From: DASUNQ01 sp044866775
Lineage (GTDB): Bacteria > Acidobacteriota > Thermoanaerobaculia > Multivoradales > UBA5704
Direction: 5' to 3'
NCBI GenBank assembly: GCA_044866775.1
Contig: JBIOUG010000195.1
Span: forward strand, 136,362 to 200,361
Length of the DNA stretch: 64,000 bases
The position numbers and the translations under genes were made by a program. Of the stretch, positions 8,502-16,996 are shown piece by piece (position 1 is the stretch's first letter; each line of letters opens with the position of its first letter). The notes under the pieces are model-generated. The model searched no databases and was not told the DNA's origin. It saw nothing but the letters and a program-made list of their open reading frames with translations.

Positions 8502-9353
8502 GTGGCCGCGACCCAGCTTCCCCGCATCCGTCCTCCAGCCGTCGCCGGGAGCTTCTATCCCGCGGCGGCGGCGACGCTGCGAGCGACCGTCGAGCGGCTG
8601 CTCGCGGAGGCGGCGGAGCGTGAGAGCGCCGTCCCCTCCACCGCCCATCCGCCCAAGGCCGTCATCGCGCCGCACGCCGGGTACATCTATTCGGGACCGA
8701 CGGCCGGCGTCGCCTTCCACGCCCTCGCCGCGGGCGGGCGAACGCTGCGCAAGATCGCCCTCCTCGGCCCGTCGCATCGGGTGCCGGTGCGCGGCCTGGC
8801 TCTGCCGGGAGCGGAGGGCATGGCGACGCCGCTCGGCGTCGTGCCAATCGACCGCGAAGGCGCCGGCGCCTCGCTCCGCCTGCCGCAGGTCCTGGTGCAG
8901 CCCGAGGCGCACGCCCGCGAGCACTCGCTGGAGGTCGAGCTGCCGTTCCTGCAAGTGCTCTTCCCCGCGGCCGAGGTGCTGCCGCTCGCGGTCGGGGGCG
9001 CCAGCCCCGAGGAGGTGGCCGAGGTGCTCGAGCAGGTGTGGGGCGGCGAGGAGACGGCGATCGTCGTGAGCTCCGATCTCTCGCACTACTTGCCGTACGC
9101 GGAGGCGCGGCGCGCCGACGAGGCGACGGCGCAGCAGGTGCTGGCGCTCGACGGCCCGCTCGACCCGCAGCAGGCGTGCGGAGCGGGACCGATCAACGGC
9201 CTCTTGGTGGCGGCGCGGCGGCACGGTCTGCGGCCCGCGCTGCTCGACCTGCGCAACTCCGGCGACACCGCCGGCGACCGCGACCAGGTCGTTGGGTACG
9301 GAGCGTTCGGCTTCTACCGGCGCAGCGCCGGCGCCGCTGCGGAGACGGCCTGA
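8502..9353 (+). CDS. amrB: MEMO-family protein (AmmeMemoRadiSam system protein B)
   Basis: A 283-residue protein of the MEMO1 superfamily (class III extradiol dioxygenase-like fold). Visible landmarks are RPPAVAGSFYP at the N-terminus, APHAGYIYSGPTAG, LLGPSHRVP and VVSSDLSHYLPY. The His residues of HAG, SHR and LSHY are the metal-site ligands of the fold. In bacteria it is usually encoded with an AMMECR1 protein and a radical SAM enzyme. Here the AMMECR1 gene follows after 32 bases; no radical SAM gene is in view. The GTG at 8502 has AGGGA 8 bases upstream. A long open frame extends upstream but is not coding-like. Confidence 0.9.
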   Translation: MAATQLPRIRPPAVAGSFYPAAAATLRATVERLLAEAAERESAVPSTAHPPKAVIAPHAGYIYSGPTAGVAFHALAAGGRTLRKIALLGPSHRVPVRGLALPGAEGMATPLGVVPIDREGAGASLRLPQVLVQPEAHAREHSLEVELPFLQVLFPAAEVLPLAVGGASPEEVAEVLEQVWGGEETAIVVSSDLSHYLPYAEARRADEATAQQVLALDGPLDPQQACGAGPINGLLVAARRHGLRPALLDLRNSGDTAGDRDQVVGYGAFGFYRRSAGAAAETA

Positions 9354-9385
9354 GCGCGGCGGCTCGCGCGCCGGCTTCCAGCACC

Positions 9386-9979
9386 ATGATCGAGCCGCTC
9401 GCGTCGCCCGACGTCGCCGCCCGCGGCCGGCTCCTTCTCACGCTCGCCCGCGAGGCGGTCGAGGAAGCGCTCGGCCTCCGCCGCTGCGCCGACTGTGTCG
9501 AGATCTGGCTGCGTGAGCCCGGGGCCAGCTTCGTCACCCTGCGCCTCGCCGGGCGGCTCCGCGGCTGCGTCGGCTCGGTGCGGGCGGTACGGCCGCTGCT
9601 CGACGACGTGCGCGCCAACGCCCGCGCCGCCGCCCTCGACGACCCGCGCTTCCCGCCGCTCGCGGTCCGCGAGCTCCCTGCGACGGCGCTCGAGGTCTCG
9701 CTGCTCTCCGCCCTCGAGCCGCTGGCGGCGGCGACCGAGGAGGCGCTCCTCGCGCTCCTCCGGCCGGGCGTCGACGGCGTCCTCCTCGAGCTCGACGACT
9801 ACCGCGCGACGTTCCTGCCGCAGGTCTGGGAGCAGGTGCCCGATCCGCGGGAGTTCCTGGGCTGCTTGAAGCAGAAGGCCGGCCTGGCGCCGGCGTGGTG
9901 GGGGGAGGGGGTGCGGGCGTGGCGGTATACGGTCACGAAGTGGGCTGAGCAGGATGACCAGGGTCTTCCTCAGCTATAG
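9386..9979 (+). CDS. amrA: AMMECR1-domain protein (AmmeMemoRadiSam system protein A)
   Basis: A 197-residue AMMECR1 protein: LTLAREAVEEAL helix, then FVTLRLAGRLRGCVGSVRAVRPLLDDVRANARAAALDDPRFPPL, containing the family's LRGC(I/V)G motif, and a C-terminal WEQVPDPREFLGCLKQKAGL with the conserved Cys. Biochemical role is unsettled; the family pairs with MEMO and a radical SAM protein, and a role in radical-mediated modification has been proposed. It is probably co-transcribed with the MEMO gene. Its last 26 bases overlap the start of the TIR gene. Confidence 0.9.
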   Translation: MIEPLASPDVAARGRLLLTLAREAVEEALGLRRCADCVEIWLREPGASFVTLRLAGRLRGCVGSVRAVRPLLDDVRANARAAALDDPRFPPLAVRELPATALEVSLLSALEPLAAATEEALLALLRPGVDGVLLELDDYRATFLPQVWEQVPDPREFLGCLKQKAGLAPAWWGEGVRAWRYTVTKWAEQDDQGLPQL

Positions 9980-12090
9980 GCGTGAGGACACCTCAGGCGT
10001 TGCCGGCCGGATCTACGAACGCCTGAAGTCCCGTTTCGGCCGGCGCCGGGTCTTCAGGGATCTGGAGAGCATTCCTCCGGGCGCCGACTTTCCAGCCACC
10101 ATCGCAGATGCCGTGGGGTCGTGCAGTGTCCTGATCGCGGTGATCGGCAGGCACTGGTTGACGGTTCGAGATGCCGCAGGGCGCCGCCGGCTCGACGATC
10201 CGGAGGACCAGGTCGCGCGCGAGATCGAGCTCGCACTCGACGGAGGCATCAGGGTCATTCCGGTGCTCGTCGAGGGCGCATCGATGCCGCCGCGAAAGGA
10301 CCTCCCCGCAGCCCTGGATAGGCTTGCCGACCTCAACGCCCTGCGCCTCAGCGACGATCACTGGGACTCCGACATGGAGCGATTGCTTGAGGCGCTGTCG
10401 GTTCGCGGCCCTCTCCCACCTTCGCGCGAGGCGCCAAGCTGGGTTCGTTGGCAGTCTTGGCAGATGATCGCTACCCTGCTGATCGCGCTTCTCGCTTCGG
10501 GCGCCGGAGTTTTTTACTACGGCATATCGCGTCAGAGGCAGCAGGAAAAGAAGCCCACATCGAGGTTCGAGGCCACTCCGCGCCACGTGTCCCGGTCCTC
10601 GGCATCGTTCACTTTGGCAGTGGGTCGGGTGACGAGCGGCTGGAAGGCCTCGCCGATGAACTGGAAGAGCGGGTGCGAGCGATACTGGAGGGCTCGCACG
10701 AGGTGCTCCTCCCTTCACAAGAGAAGATGGAGCAGGTGAGCAACGCTGCAGGTACAGAAGGTGACATCCATGAATTCGCGGCCGATTCTGGCATCGATTT
10801 CCTGTTGACTTGGGAGATCAGCCCAGATGGTCTCTCTCTCCAAGTGGCTGGTACGCGCCCACCGCGCCACATCGGCTCCGTGCCGTTGAACGAGCTTACG
10901 CAGGAGACGCTTGACGCGAAAGCCGAAGCGGTCGCGCGACGCACTAGGGCGGCGATAGGACTCCCTCCTGTCGCACGACGGGGAACGTGGGCAGCCAACT
11001 TCCTCGCCAGCAATCCGGCTGCCTACAAGCCGTACCTCGACGGCCTCGAAGCGTTGGACAATGAACGATTCGAGCAAGCTGAAGGTTCTTTCTCAGTTGC
11101 GCTCCGGAAAGCTCCGGGTTTCACAATGGCGCGCTACCGCTTGGCATGGGCTTACGCGCTCGCTGGATACACCGAACAGGCTCACGGAGAGATTGCACAG
11201 GTGGCTGCGGCGGCCGCGACTCTCGACGATCGCGAAAAGCGATACGTGGCGGCCGCCAGACTCTACTTCCTGCGCGATTACGAGGAAGCCATCTCGGTCT
11301 ACGAGGAGCTCATCAAGAAGTATCGATTCGAGGTCGAGGCCCGGCAGCACTTGGCCCAGATCTATCTCGATACGGAGCGGTATGATGAGGCCATTGAGCT
11401 ATGGAACTGGATCGCGAAGTTCGAACCACGGGTCGCCGCAATAAAGCTGGGTGATACCTACCTGCAAAGGGGACGGTACGACCTGGCAGCTGAGGAGCTC
11501 GAGAAGGCGGTGCGTGAGTGGCCGGACGGTGCGCGAGCCCACGGCCTTCTCGGCAATGCCTACCAGGCCAGGGGTGAGCTCGATCGCGCGGCACGAGAGT
11601 ACGAAGCCGCGCTTCCCGACGACCGTGACGAGGAGCCCCTGTACGACATCCTCATCGCATCGTACGTGCTGCAGGCGCTCAGGGGACATCCCGAGGAAGC
11701 CGCGCGGGGACTTGCCCTTCTCGTCGACCCCGACGTGCAGGTGAGCGTCTCCGACAGGACCGAGGCCGGTTTCCAGCTCGCCTATCTGCTGATGGCCCGC
11801 GGCCGATTCCGCCAGGCGGGTGGTCTTGGCGGACCTCGCAGGCGAGTTCTCGGCCGAGGAGATCACCGAAGCCACGGCATTGTCGGTTCGGGCTCAGTGC
11901 GCCATGGAGGTCGGCGAGCTGCAGAAGGCGCGAGGCGCTGATCGCGAAGGCGATCGCCGAGACTCCCAAGGGACACCCCCGCACACGCTACCTGTTCACA
12001 CGCGGTCTGCTCGAGCTGCGGCTCGAAGCTGCCGATAGCGTGCGCCGCACCGCGCTTTCTACAGTCGAAGGGGCTGCTCGAACCTTGTAG
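9954..12090 (+). pseudogene. TIR - TM - TolB/FlgO-like - TPR protein, broken by three frameshifts
   Basis: Four consecutive frames together encode one protein of about 710 residues. Frame 1 (9954-~10555) holds a TIR domain (FLSYRREDTSGVAGRIYERL, VFRDLESIPPGADF, EDQVAREIELAL) and a TM helix (about 175-195). Frame 2 (~10555-~11815) holds a TolB/FlgO-like segment (VPVLGIVHFGSGSGDERL) and at least five TPRs. Frame 3 (~11815-11930) reads VVLADLAGEFSAEEITEAT; frame 4 (~11932-12090) reads EALIAKAIAETPKGHPRTRYLF and ends at TAG. The first shift fits a lost base, the next two single-base insertions. Base composition is less GC-rich than the neighbours, with many NNT/NNA codons, a sign of transfer. TIR domains act as NAD hydrolases or signalling modules; here it is probably non-functional unless the shifts are assembly errors. 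Confidence 0.75.
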
Positions 12091-12099
12091 TAGCCGTAG

Positions 12100-12521
12100 G
12101 AATCGATTGCCGGAGCTGTCCGCGACGCCCGGTGAGTCGAGGTCGGGAGTGAACTCGACGTAGGTCGCGTCTGAGAGCTCCTCCAAGCACTCCGGTAGGG
12201 AAGCGCGAGTCGTCCTCCGGCTCCGGCGCGAAGCATGTTGTCCCCGGTTCGCCATAGACCAGATACCCCGTTTGCCCCTCGACGGGAAACGGGCCGGCGG
12301 ATGCCGAGCCAACGCCGATTGCGGGATCGTCATCGGGGTTGGTCCTCAAGCGCAAGACGAGCGACCATCCGCCGGCAGGCTGTGTCGGAACGAGCGAACC
12401 ATTCTGGCTAGGGGCTGATGACTTCGAGGAAGATCTGGTGCTCTCCCGCCGCAGGCAGCGGCACGGCCAACGCGAGCGACAGAGCGAGCAGCGGTTGCAC
12501 AAACCTCGTCAGAGGGTACAC
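12100..12521 (-). pseudogene. Small secreted protein gene with two frameshifts
   Basis: A GTG at 12521 with AGGAGG 6 bases upstream opens a signal peptide (YPLTRFVQPLLALSLALAVPLPAAGEHQIFLEV) that stops after 37 residues at a CCCC run. Removing one C continues as PSQNGSLVPTQPAGGWSLVLRLR, then DDDPAIGVGSASAGPFPVEGQTGYLVYGEPG. Near 12190 removing one G continues as VLEELSDATYVEFTPDLDSPGVADSSGNR. The composite would be about 130-140 residues, exported, of no family I recognise. The 3' end, near 12100, is uncertain. It faces the TIR-TPR gene tail-to-tail. Confidence 0.5.
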
Positions 12522-12533
12522 GGCACGCCTCCT

Positions 12534-12565
12534 GCTAGTAGAGTTACTTAAGTATATCCCAAGGG
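12534..12565 (-). promoter_or_regulatory. AT-rich patch with possible -10 box
   Basis: On the minus strand this reads ATATACTTAAGTAACTC just ahead of the AGGAGG ribosome site of the small secreted protein gene. TATACT matches five of six -10 positions; no good -35 is seen. It is the most AT-rich short stretch nearby. Confidence 0.3.
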
Positions 12566-12632
12566 CGTGCGAGGTGCTACCGCAACCATTGGCCAAGGCG
12601 ACCTAGCCGATAGATGCTAGCAGTGGGGCCGC

Positions 12633-12900
12633 ACGGTGCCGCAGGACGAGGTGTTCGCGCCGCTCCGCCGTAAGCTCAAGGCCCGGTGATACCCCGGAGA
12701 TTCGCGGTCGAGTGGTCCGCAGTGGCCCGCCGCGACCTCGCCAGAATCATCGACTACCTGGCGGACGAAAACCCTGCAGCCCCGCTTCGCGTCCTCTCGT
12801 GCATCGAAAAGCGCGCCGCGGCGCTCGACATCTTCTCGCGGTCTTCGACAGCCGCCGGAACCTCGAGGACATTCTCCTCGAGCGACTGCTGGGCGCCTGA
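12633..12900 (+). pseudogene. Remnant ParE/RelE-type toxin with antitoxin tail
   Basis: At 12633-12689 the frame reads VPQDEVFAPLRRKLKAR and stops, which looks like the C-terminus of a type II antitoxin; its N-terminus is missing. The toxin GTG (12686) overlaps this stop, as in intact TA operons. The toxin begins MIPRRFAVEWSAVARRDLARIIDYLADENP, a ParE-type N-terminus, and reaches IEKRAAALDIF. It then jumps, in another frame, to the family's C-terminus (VFDSRRNLEDILLERLLGA, TGA at 12898). The central beta-sheet (about 30-40 residues) is lost, so this is an internal deletion, not a sequencing slip. Confidence 0.65.
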
Positions 12901-12962
12901 CGGCGAACCCCAGAGTCGGGCGCCTCTCTCTCGCCGGTGCGGATGCTCTATCGTAGTGGCGG

Positions 12963-14387
12963 ATGGGCAAGCGCTGGAGGAGGTCTCGGCTCGCGCTCAC
13001 CGCCGCGCTCGTGCTCGGCGGAGCGGCAGCCCGCGACCTCCCGCGGGGCCAGGTCATCCCTAAGCTCGTCTGCGCCGCCGATCCGACCACCAGCTACGCC
13101 CTCTACCTGCCCAAGGCGTACCGCCCCGACCGCACGTGGCCGGTGGTCTACGTCCTCGACAGCCGCGGCATCAACGAGGACCGGGAGATGATCGAGCTGT
13201 TCCAGCCCGGCGCCGAGCGGTTCGGCTGGGTCGTGGCGAGCTCGAACGAGTCCTCGGGCCTGGTGCCGATGAGCGAGAACATCCAGCGCGTGCGTTCGAT
13301 GTGGGTGGATACCCACGACCGGCTGGCGCTCGACGACCGGCGCGCCTACGGGTTCGGGTTCTCGGGGATGAGCCGCACGATGACGACGATGGCGATGGCC
13401 GCGCCCGGCACCTTTGCCGGCGTAATCGCCGGCGCGGGCGGCTTCCCGGTGGGCCGGCCGCCCGCGAAGGAGACGGCGTTCCCCTTCTTCACGACCTTGG
13501 GCGAGCGCGACTTCGCCTACTACGAGCTGATGGAGCTCGAGGGGAGGCTCGCCGCGCTCGGCGTCCCGCACCGCATCGAGGTCCACGACGGCAGCCACGA
13601 GTGGCCATCCGAGGCGCTGGTGACGCTCGGGATGGGGTGGATGGAGCTGCAGGCGATGAAGGAGAGGCGGCGGGAGAAGGACGCGGCGCTCGTCGAGGCG
13701 CTCTGGGCGGAGGACCTGGCGCGGGCGCGCGAGCAGGAATCCGCCGGCCGGCTCTGGCGCGCCTGGCGCGCCTACCGCTCGCTCGCCGCCGATTTCCACG
13801 GACTGCACGACACGGGCGAGGCCGAGCGGAAGGCGGTGGCGCTCTCAGCGGGCGAGCCGTTCCAGCGCGAGCTCGCGGCGCGGGCGCGGCGGGACCAATG
13901 GGACGTCGCGCTCCTCGCGCGGGCGCCGGCGGTCTACGAGGCCGCCGGCCTGGAAGCCCGTCCGGGCGGCGTTCAGAAGCTCCTCGCCGATCTCGAGGTG
14001 CCGGCGCTCAAGGCGCGCGAGGCCTCCGGCGACGCCGAGGAGCGTCTGGCCGCCCAGCGCGTCCTCTACGCCCTCTACATGCAGGCCGGCATCTACCTGC
14101 CGCGGGCGGCGATGGCAGTCGCGCAGTGGGACCGTGCCATCTTCTTCCTCCAGGCGGCGGCCGAGATCGATCCCGAGAGCGGTCGCATTCCCTATCGCCT
14201 CGCCACTGCCTACGCCGGCAAGGGCGACATCGAGAAGGCGCTCGCCGCGCTCGAGAAGGCGTTCGAGATGGAAGGCACCGATCTCGCCGAGATCGGGAGC
14301 GATCCGGCGCTGGAGCCGCTGCGTGGGACCGAGGCCTTCCGCGGGCTCCTCGCCAAGCTGCACAGAAGGCTGCCGAACCGGCCCTGA
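12963..14387 (+). CDS. Exported alpha/beta-hydrolase (esterase-like) with TPR tail
   Basis: The product is 474 residues with a signal peptide (RSRLALTAALVLGGAAARD). Residues ~25-230 form an esterase/dienelactone-hydrolase type fold: YALYLPKAYRPDRTWPVVYVLD, then the nucleophile elbow GFGFSGMSR (Ser near residue 135) and a late His in HDGSHEWP. The C-terminal ~200 residues are helical with TPR-like repeats (RAIFFLQAAAEIDPESGRIPYRLATAYAGKGDIEKAL). The substrate is unknown. ATG at 12963 is used. It is convergent with the NACHT gene, 13 bases between stops. Confidence 0.75.
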   Translation: MGKRWRRSRLALTAALVLGGAAARDLPRGQVIPKLVCAADPTTSYALYLPKAYRPDRTWPVVYVLDSRGINEDREMIELFQPGAERFGWVVASSNESSGLVPMSENIQRVRSMWVDTHDRLALDDRRAYGFGFSGMSRTMTTMAMAAPGTFAGVIAGAGGFPVGRPPAKETAFPFFTTLGERDFAYYELMELEGRLAALGVPHRIEVHDGSHEWPSEALVTLGMGWMELQAMKERRREKDAALVEALWAEDLARAREQESAGRLWRAWRAYRSLAADFHGLHDTGEAERKAVALSAGEPFQRELAARARRDQWDVALLARAPAVYEAAGLEARPGGVQKLLADLEVPALKAREASGDAEERLAAQRVLYALYMQAGIYLPRAAMAVAQWDRAIFFLQAAAEIDPESGRIPYRLATAYAGKGDIEKALAALEKAFEMEGTDLAEIGSDPALEPLRGTEAFRGLLAKLHRRLPNRP

Positions 14388-14400
14388 CGCGGACCGCGTT

Positions 14401-16938
14401 TCAGGCGGTCTCGATGGAAGGTCGAAGTCTCCGCAGCCGCGACGCCGGCCGGCGCGGCTCGCCGAGGGTCGCCCAGTAATCGCGGACGAGGTTGTGCGGA
14501 AAGATGTAGCCGCCGTCGACCGCGAGGAGCAGTCGGTTGGCTGCGGCGTGCTCCAGGAAACGCACCCAGCGCCAGGGGAAGCGGCGGGTGAGGCTGAGCT
14601 GGAGCCGCAGGCACCAGTGCTGGAGGGCATCCATGCCGCTGAACCAGAAGGCGACGTAGAGGCTCAGCACACCGGCGACGAGACCGACGGAGAGCGCGAA
14701 GAGCGCCGCAGGGCCGGTTGAGATCTCGCCTTCCATGAGCAGCCGGTAGCTCATGGCGATCAGGGCGGTGGCGGGCACGAGCAGGAGCGCGAGTCGCGCC
14801 GCGACGCGGGCGCCGTTGCGCGCGAGCTGCCGCAGGCCGAAGTTGCGCCGCTTGCGCAGCTCGAGGACCTTCCCGTCGAGACCGCCCAGGTATCCGCCGA
14901 GCGCGAAACCGACCGGGGCGATGAGCAGCCCGAGCGTCCCCCAGAACGCCAGGGAGAGGCCGCCGAAGCCCCCGACGCTCTCCGGGAGGGTCTGGGCCAG
15001 GCCGGCCAGGAGGAACACCGCGGCGGGAGCGGCCGCGAGCCCGACGAGGGCGCCTCTCCACGACCACCGCCAGCTCATCTCTTCGAGCAGGCGGGTGTCG
15101 GTCTTGAGTCCCGCGGGGCGCGTGCCGAAGACGAGCGCGAAGAGCAGAGCCAGAGTGGCGCTCTGTCCCAGCGGCGTCTCGATCCAGAGCCATGCGATGG
15201 GGAGGGATACGCCGAGCGTGACGGCGCCCGCGATGAGCGCGCGGAGCGCCGAGGTCCGGAGGTGGCCCCTGAGCGCGTGGCTCTGCGCCGCTCCCCAGCC
15301 CGGAAACGCGTCGATCACCCCGATCAGCCCGCCCGCGACGGCCCCGCAGAGAATCAGGAACATGCTCTCTCGGAACACGAGCAAGATCGGCAGTGCCATG
15401 AGCGCACCCACGAGGGCGCGGGTGAGCACGGCGTAGAGCCAGCGCTGTGGCGCGGAGGCGAGCCAGGTGGGCTGGAGCGCCTCGATCTCGAAGCGCGTCA
15501 CGCGGTGCGCGCGGAGCTGCCGCCCGAGCCAGGTCAGGGAGCGCCGGGTGCGCTCGCGGCGGTACGTCTCCGTCTCGGAACGCGTCAGCCTGAGGTCCAC
15601 CGAGGCCTCGAGCAGCTTGCGCCGGCGGTTCTCGGGCGCGGTCGTGAGCAACGGCTCGAGAGCGAGGCCGGACCCGCCTTCGAGCCTCTCGCGCAGAAAC
15701 TCCAGGAAGAGTGGCGTTCCGGCCAGCTCGCGCAGCCACTCCTGCTCCCGCAGCTCGGCCTCGAGCGTCTCGATCTCCGTCCCCTCGGCCGCGAGCGCGG
15801 CCGCGACCTCTCTCTCGCCGAGCGTTTGCAGGACGACCTCGGCCTGGAGGTGCAGCGGCTCCTCGATCTCCTCGTACTCGGCGATGCGGCTGGCGACGAT
15901 CAACGGGCCGCCGGGGGCGTCGAGAAAGCGGTTGATCGCCGCGACGCAGCTCGATCGCTCCTCGGCGGTCACCTCGTCGAGGCCGTCGAGCAGAGGCAGG
16001 AGCTGCCCGCTCTCGATCCAGCGCCGGGCATCGGCGCTGGTACGGGAGTACTCCTCGACCAGCTCCGCCCGCAGCCACTCGGCGAAATCGCCGGACTCCG
16101 TGCGCCGCCACGAGCCGAGGGAGAGGTGGACCGGGATGGGAGGGGGCTGCGCGGCGCGCGCGACCTCGCCGTTCAGGTCGCACACCAGCCGGAGCAGCGA
16201 GACGGTCTTTCCCGACCCGGCCTCGCCGAGGACGAGCAGGCGGTTGTAGAGAGCCCAGAGCGCGCGCAGGTCCCCCTGCGGCAACGGCTGGCCGGTCACG
16301 TCGGCTTCTTCCGACCCCCCGGCGGGCCGGTGCCGGCGCCACTCGAGCCCGACCTCCAGCACGCCGGGGCCGGTCCTGGCCGCGAGCTCGGCCTTGGCGC
16401 GGCGGGTGGCGTTCTCGAACAGCTCCCGCAGTCTGTGGTGCTGCGGATCTGCGGTCCACGAAGCCGCCGCGCGCTCCTTCTGCTCGTCGCGAAAGCGCGT
16501 CAGCGTGGCGAGCACGTCGGTCGCCAGCTTGTCCGGGGTGGTGAAACGACAGAGGGTCAGCGCCCCGACCTTCTTCTTGAACGCCTCCAGGTGCGCCGCC
16601 GCCTCGCCGGTGTCGCGCAACGACTCGGGCCAGGGGAAGCCGTCGGCGACGACGAAGCAGAAGCAGGGGATGTTCCGCTCGCGGGCGCGGTCGAACTCCT
16701 GCTCGGTGATCGAAAGCTGCATGCCCTGCGGCACCCAGCCGTAGCGCCAGGCATAGATGCCGATCAGCGCGTCGGCGCCGTCGATCTCGTCGAAGCAGAC
16801 CGCGACCGGGCCTTCCGCTCGCGCCACGAAGTCGCCCATCTCGAGCGGATGCATCTTCGCCTTGAGCACCGCTTCCTTCACCGCCTTGCGGTGCTCTTCG
16901 AGGTCCTGCTTCGTGCTGGAGATGAAAACCTGGAGCAC
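14401..16938 (-). CDS. DUF4062-NACHT NTPase with C-terminal membrane domain
   Basis: An 845-residue protein. Residues ~1-85 match DUF4062 (VFISSTKQDLEEHRKAVKEAV, then LIGIYAWRYGWVP). The NACHT NTPase has Walker A GEAGSGKT near residue 235 and Walker B LLPLLDGLDEVT near 313. Residues ~500-780 carry eight or more hydrophobic helices with glycine-rich turns, and the end (FPWRWVRFLEHAA, GGYIFPHNLVRDY) is a tail also seen in other bacterial NACHT proteins. There is no WD40, TPR or LRR sensor array. The GTG start at 16938 has GGGGGAG just upstream and leaves DUF4062 directly at the N-terminus; the longer open frame upstream overlaps the divergent gene. NACHT ATPases of the STAND class often act in phage defence; here the membrane part would be the effector or anchor (inference). 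Confidence 0.85.
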   Translation of the reverse strand: MLQVFISSTKQDLEEHRKAVKEAVLKAKMHPLEMGDFVARAEGPVAVCFDEIDGADALIGIYAWRYGWVPQGMQLSITEQEFDRARERNIPCFCFVVADGFPWPESLRDTGEAAAHLEAFKKKVGALTLCRFTTPDKLATDVLATLTRFRDEQKERAAASWTADPQHHRLRELFENATRRAKAELAARTGPGVLEVGLEWRRHRPAGGSEEADVTGQPLPQGDLRALWALYNRLLVLGEAGSGKTVSLLRLVCDLNGEVARAAQPPPIPVHLSLGSWRRTESGDFAEWLRAELVEEYSRTSADARRWIESGQLLPLLDGLDEVTAEERSSCVAAINRFLDAPGGPLIVASRIAEYEEIEEPLHLQAEVVLQTLGEREVAAALAAEGTEIETLEAELREQEWLRELAGTPLFLEFLRERLEGGSGLALEPLLTTAPENRRRKLLEASVDLRLTRSETETYRRERTRRSLTWLGRQLRAHRVTRFEIEALQPTWLASAPQRWLYAVLTRALVGALMALPILLVFRESMFLILCGAVAGGLIGVIDAFPGWGAAQSHALRGHLRTSALRALIAGAVTLGVSLPIAWLWIETPLGQSATLALLFALVFGTRPAGLKTDTRLLEEMSWRWSWRGALVGLAAAPAAVFLLAGLAQTLPESVGGFGGLSLAFWGTLGLLIAPVGFALGGYLGGLDGKVLELRKRRNFGLRQLARNGARVAARLALLLVPATALIAMSYRLLMEGEISTGPAALFALSVGLVAGVLSLYVAFWFSGMDALQHWCLRLQLSLTRRFPWRWVRFLEHAAANRLLLAVDGGYIFPHNLVRDYWATLGEPRRPASRLRRLRPSIETA

Positions 16939-16996
16939 GGCTCCCCCAGCGACTGAGAGTTGTCTGAGATGTGCTGTATGATTGTAACTGAAAACA

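Noticed and set aside
6972..9353. A ~790-codon plus-strand frame that would extend the MEMO protein far upstream
   Set aside because: The upstream part is antisense to the MFS gene and rich in Glu/Arg/His without domain similarity. The family N-terminus (RPPAVAGSFYP) starts just after the GTG at 8502.
16960..16988. Possible promoter TTGTCT-17-TGTAAC before the TPR-barrel gene
   Set aside because: Both boxes match only four of six positions and the -10 box lies 8 bases from the ATG; too weak to list.
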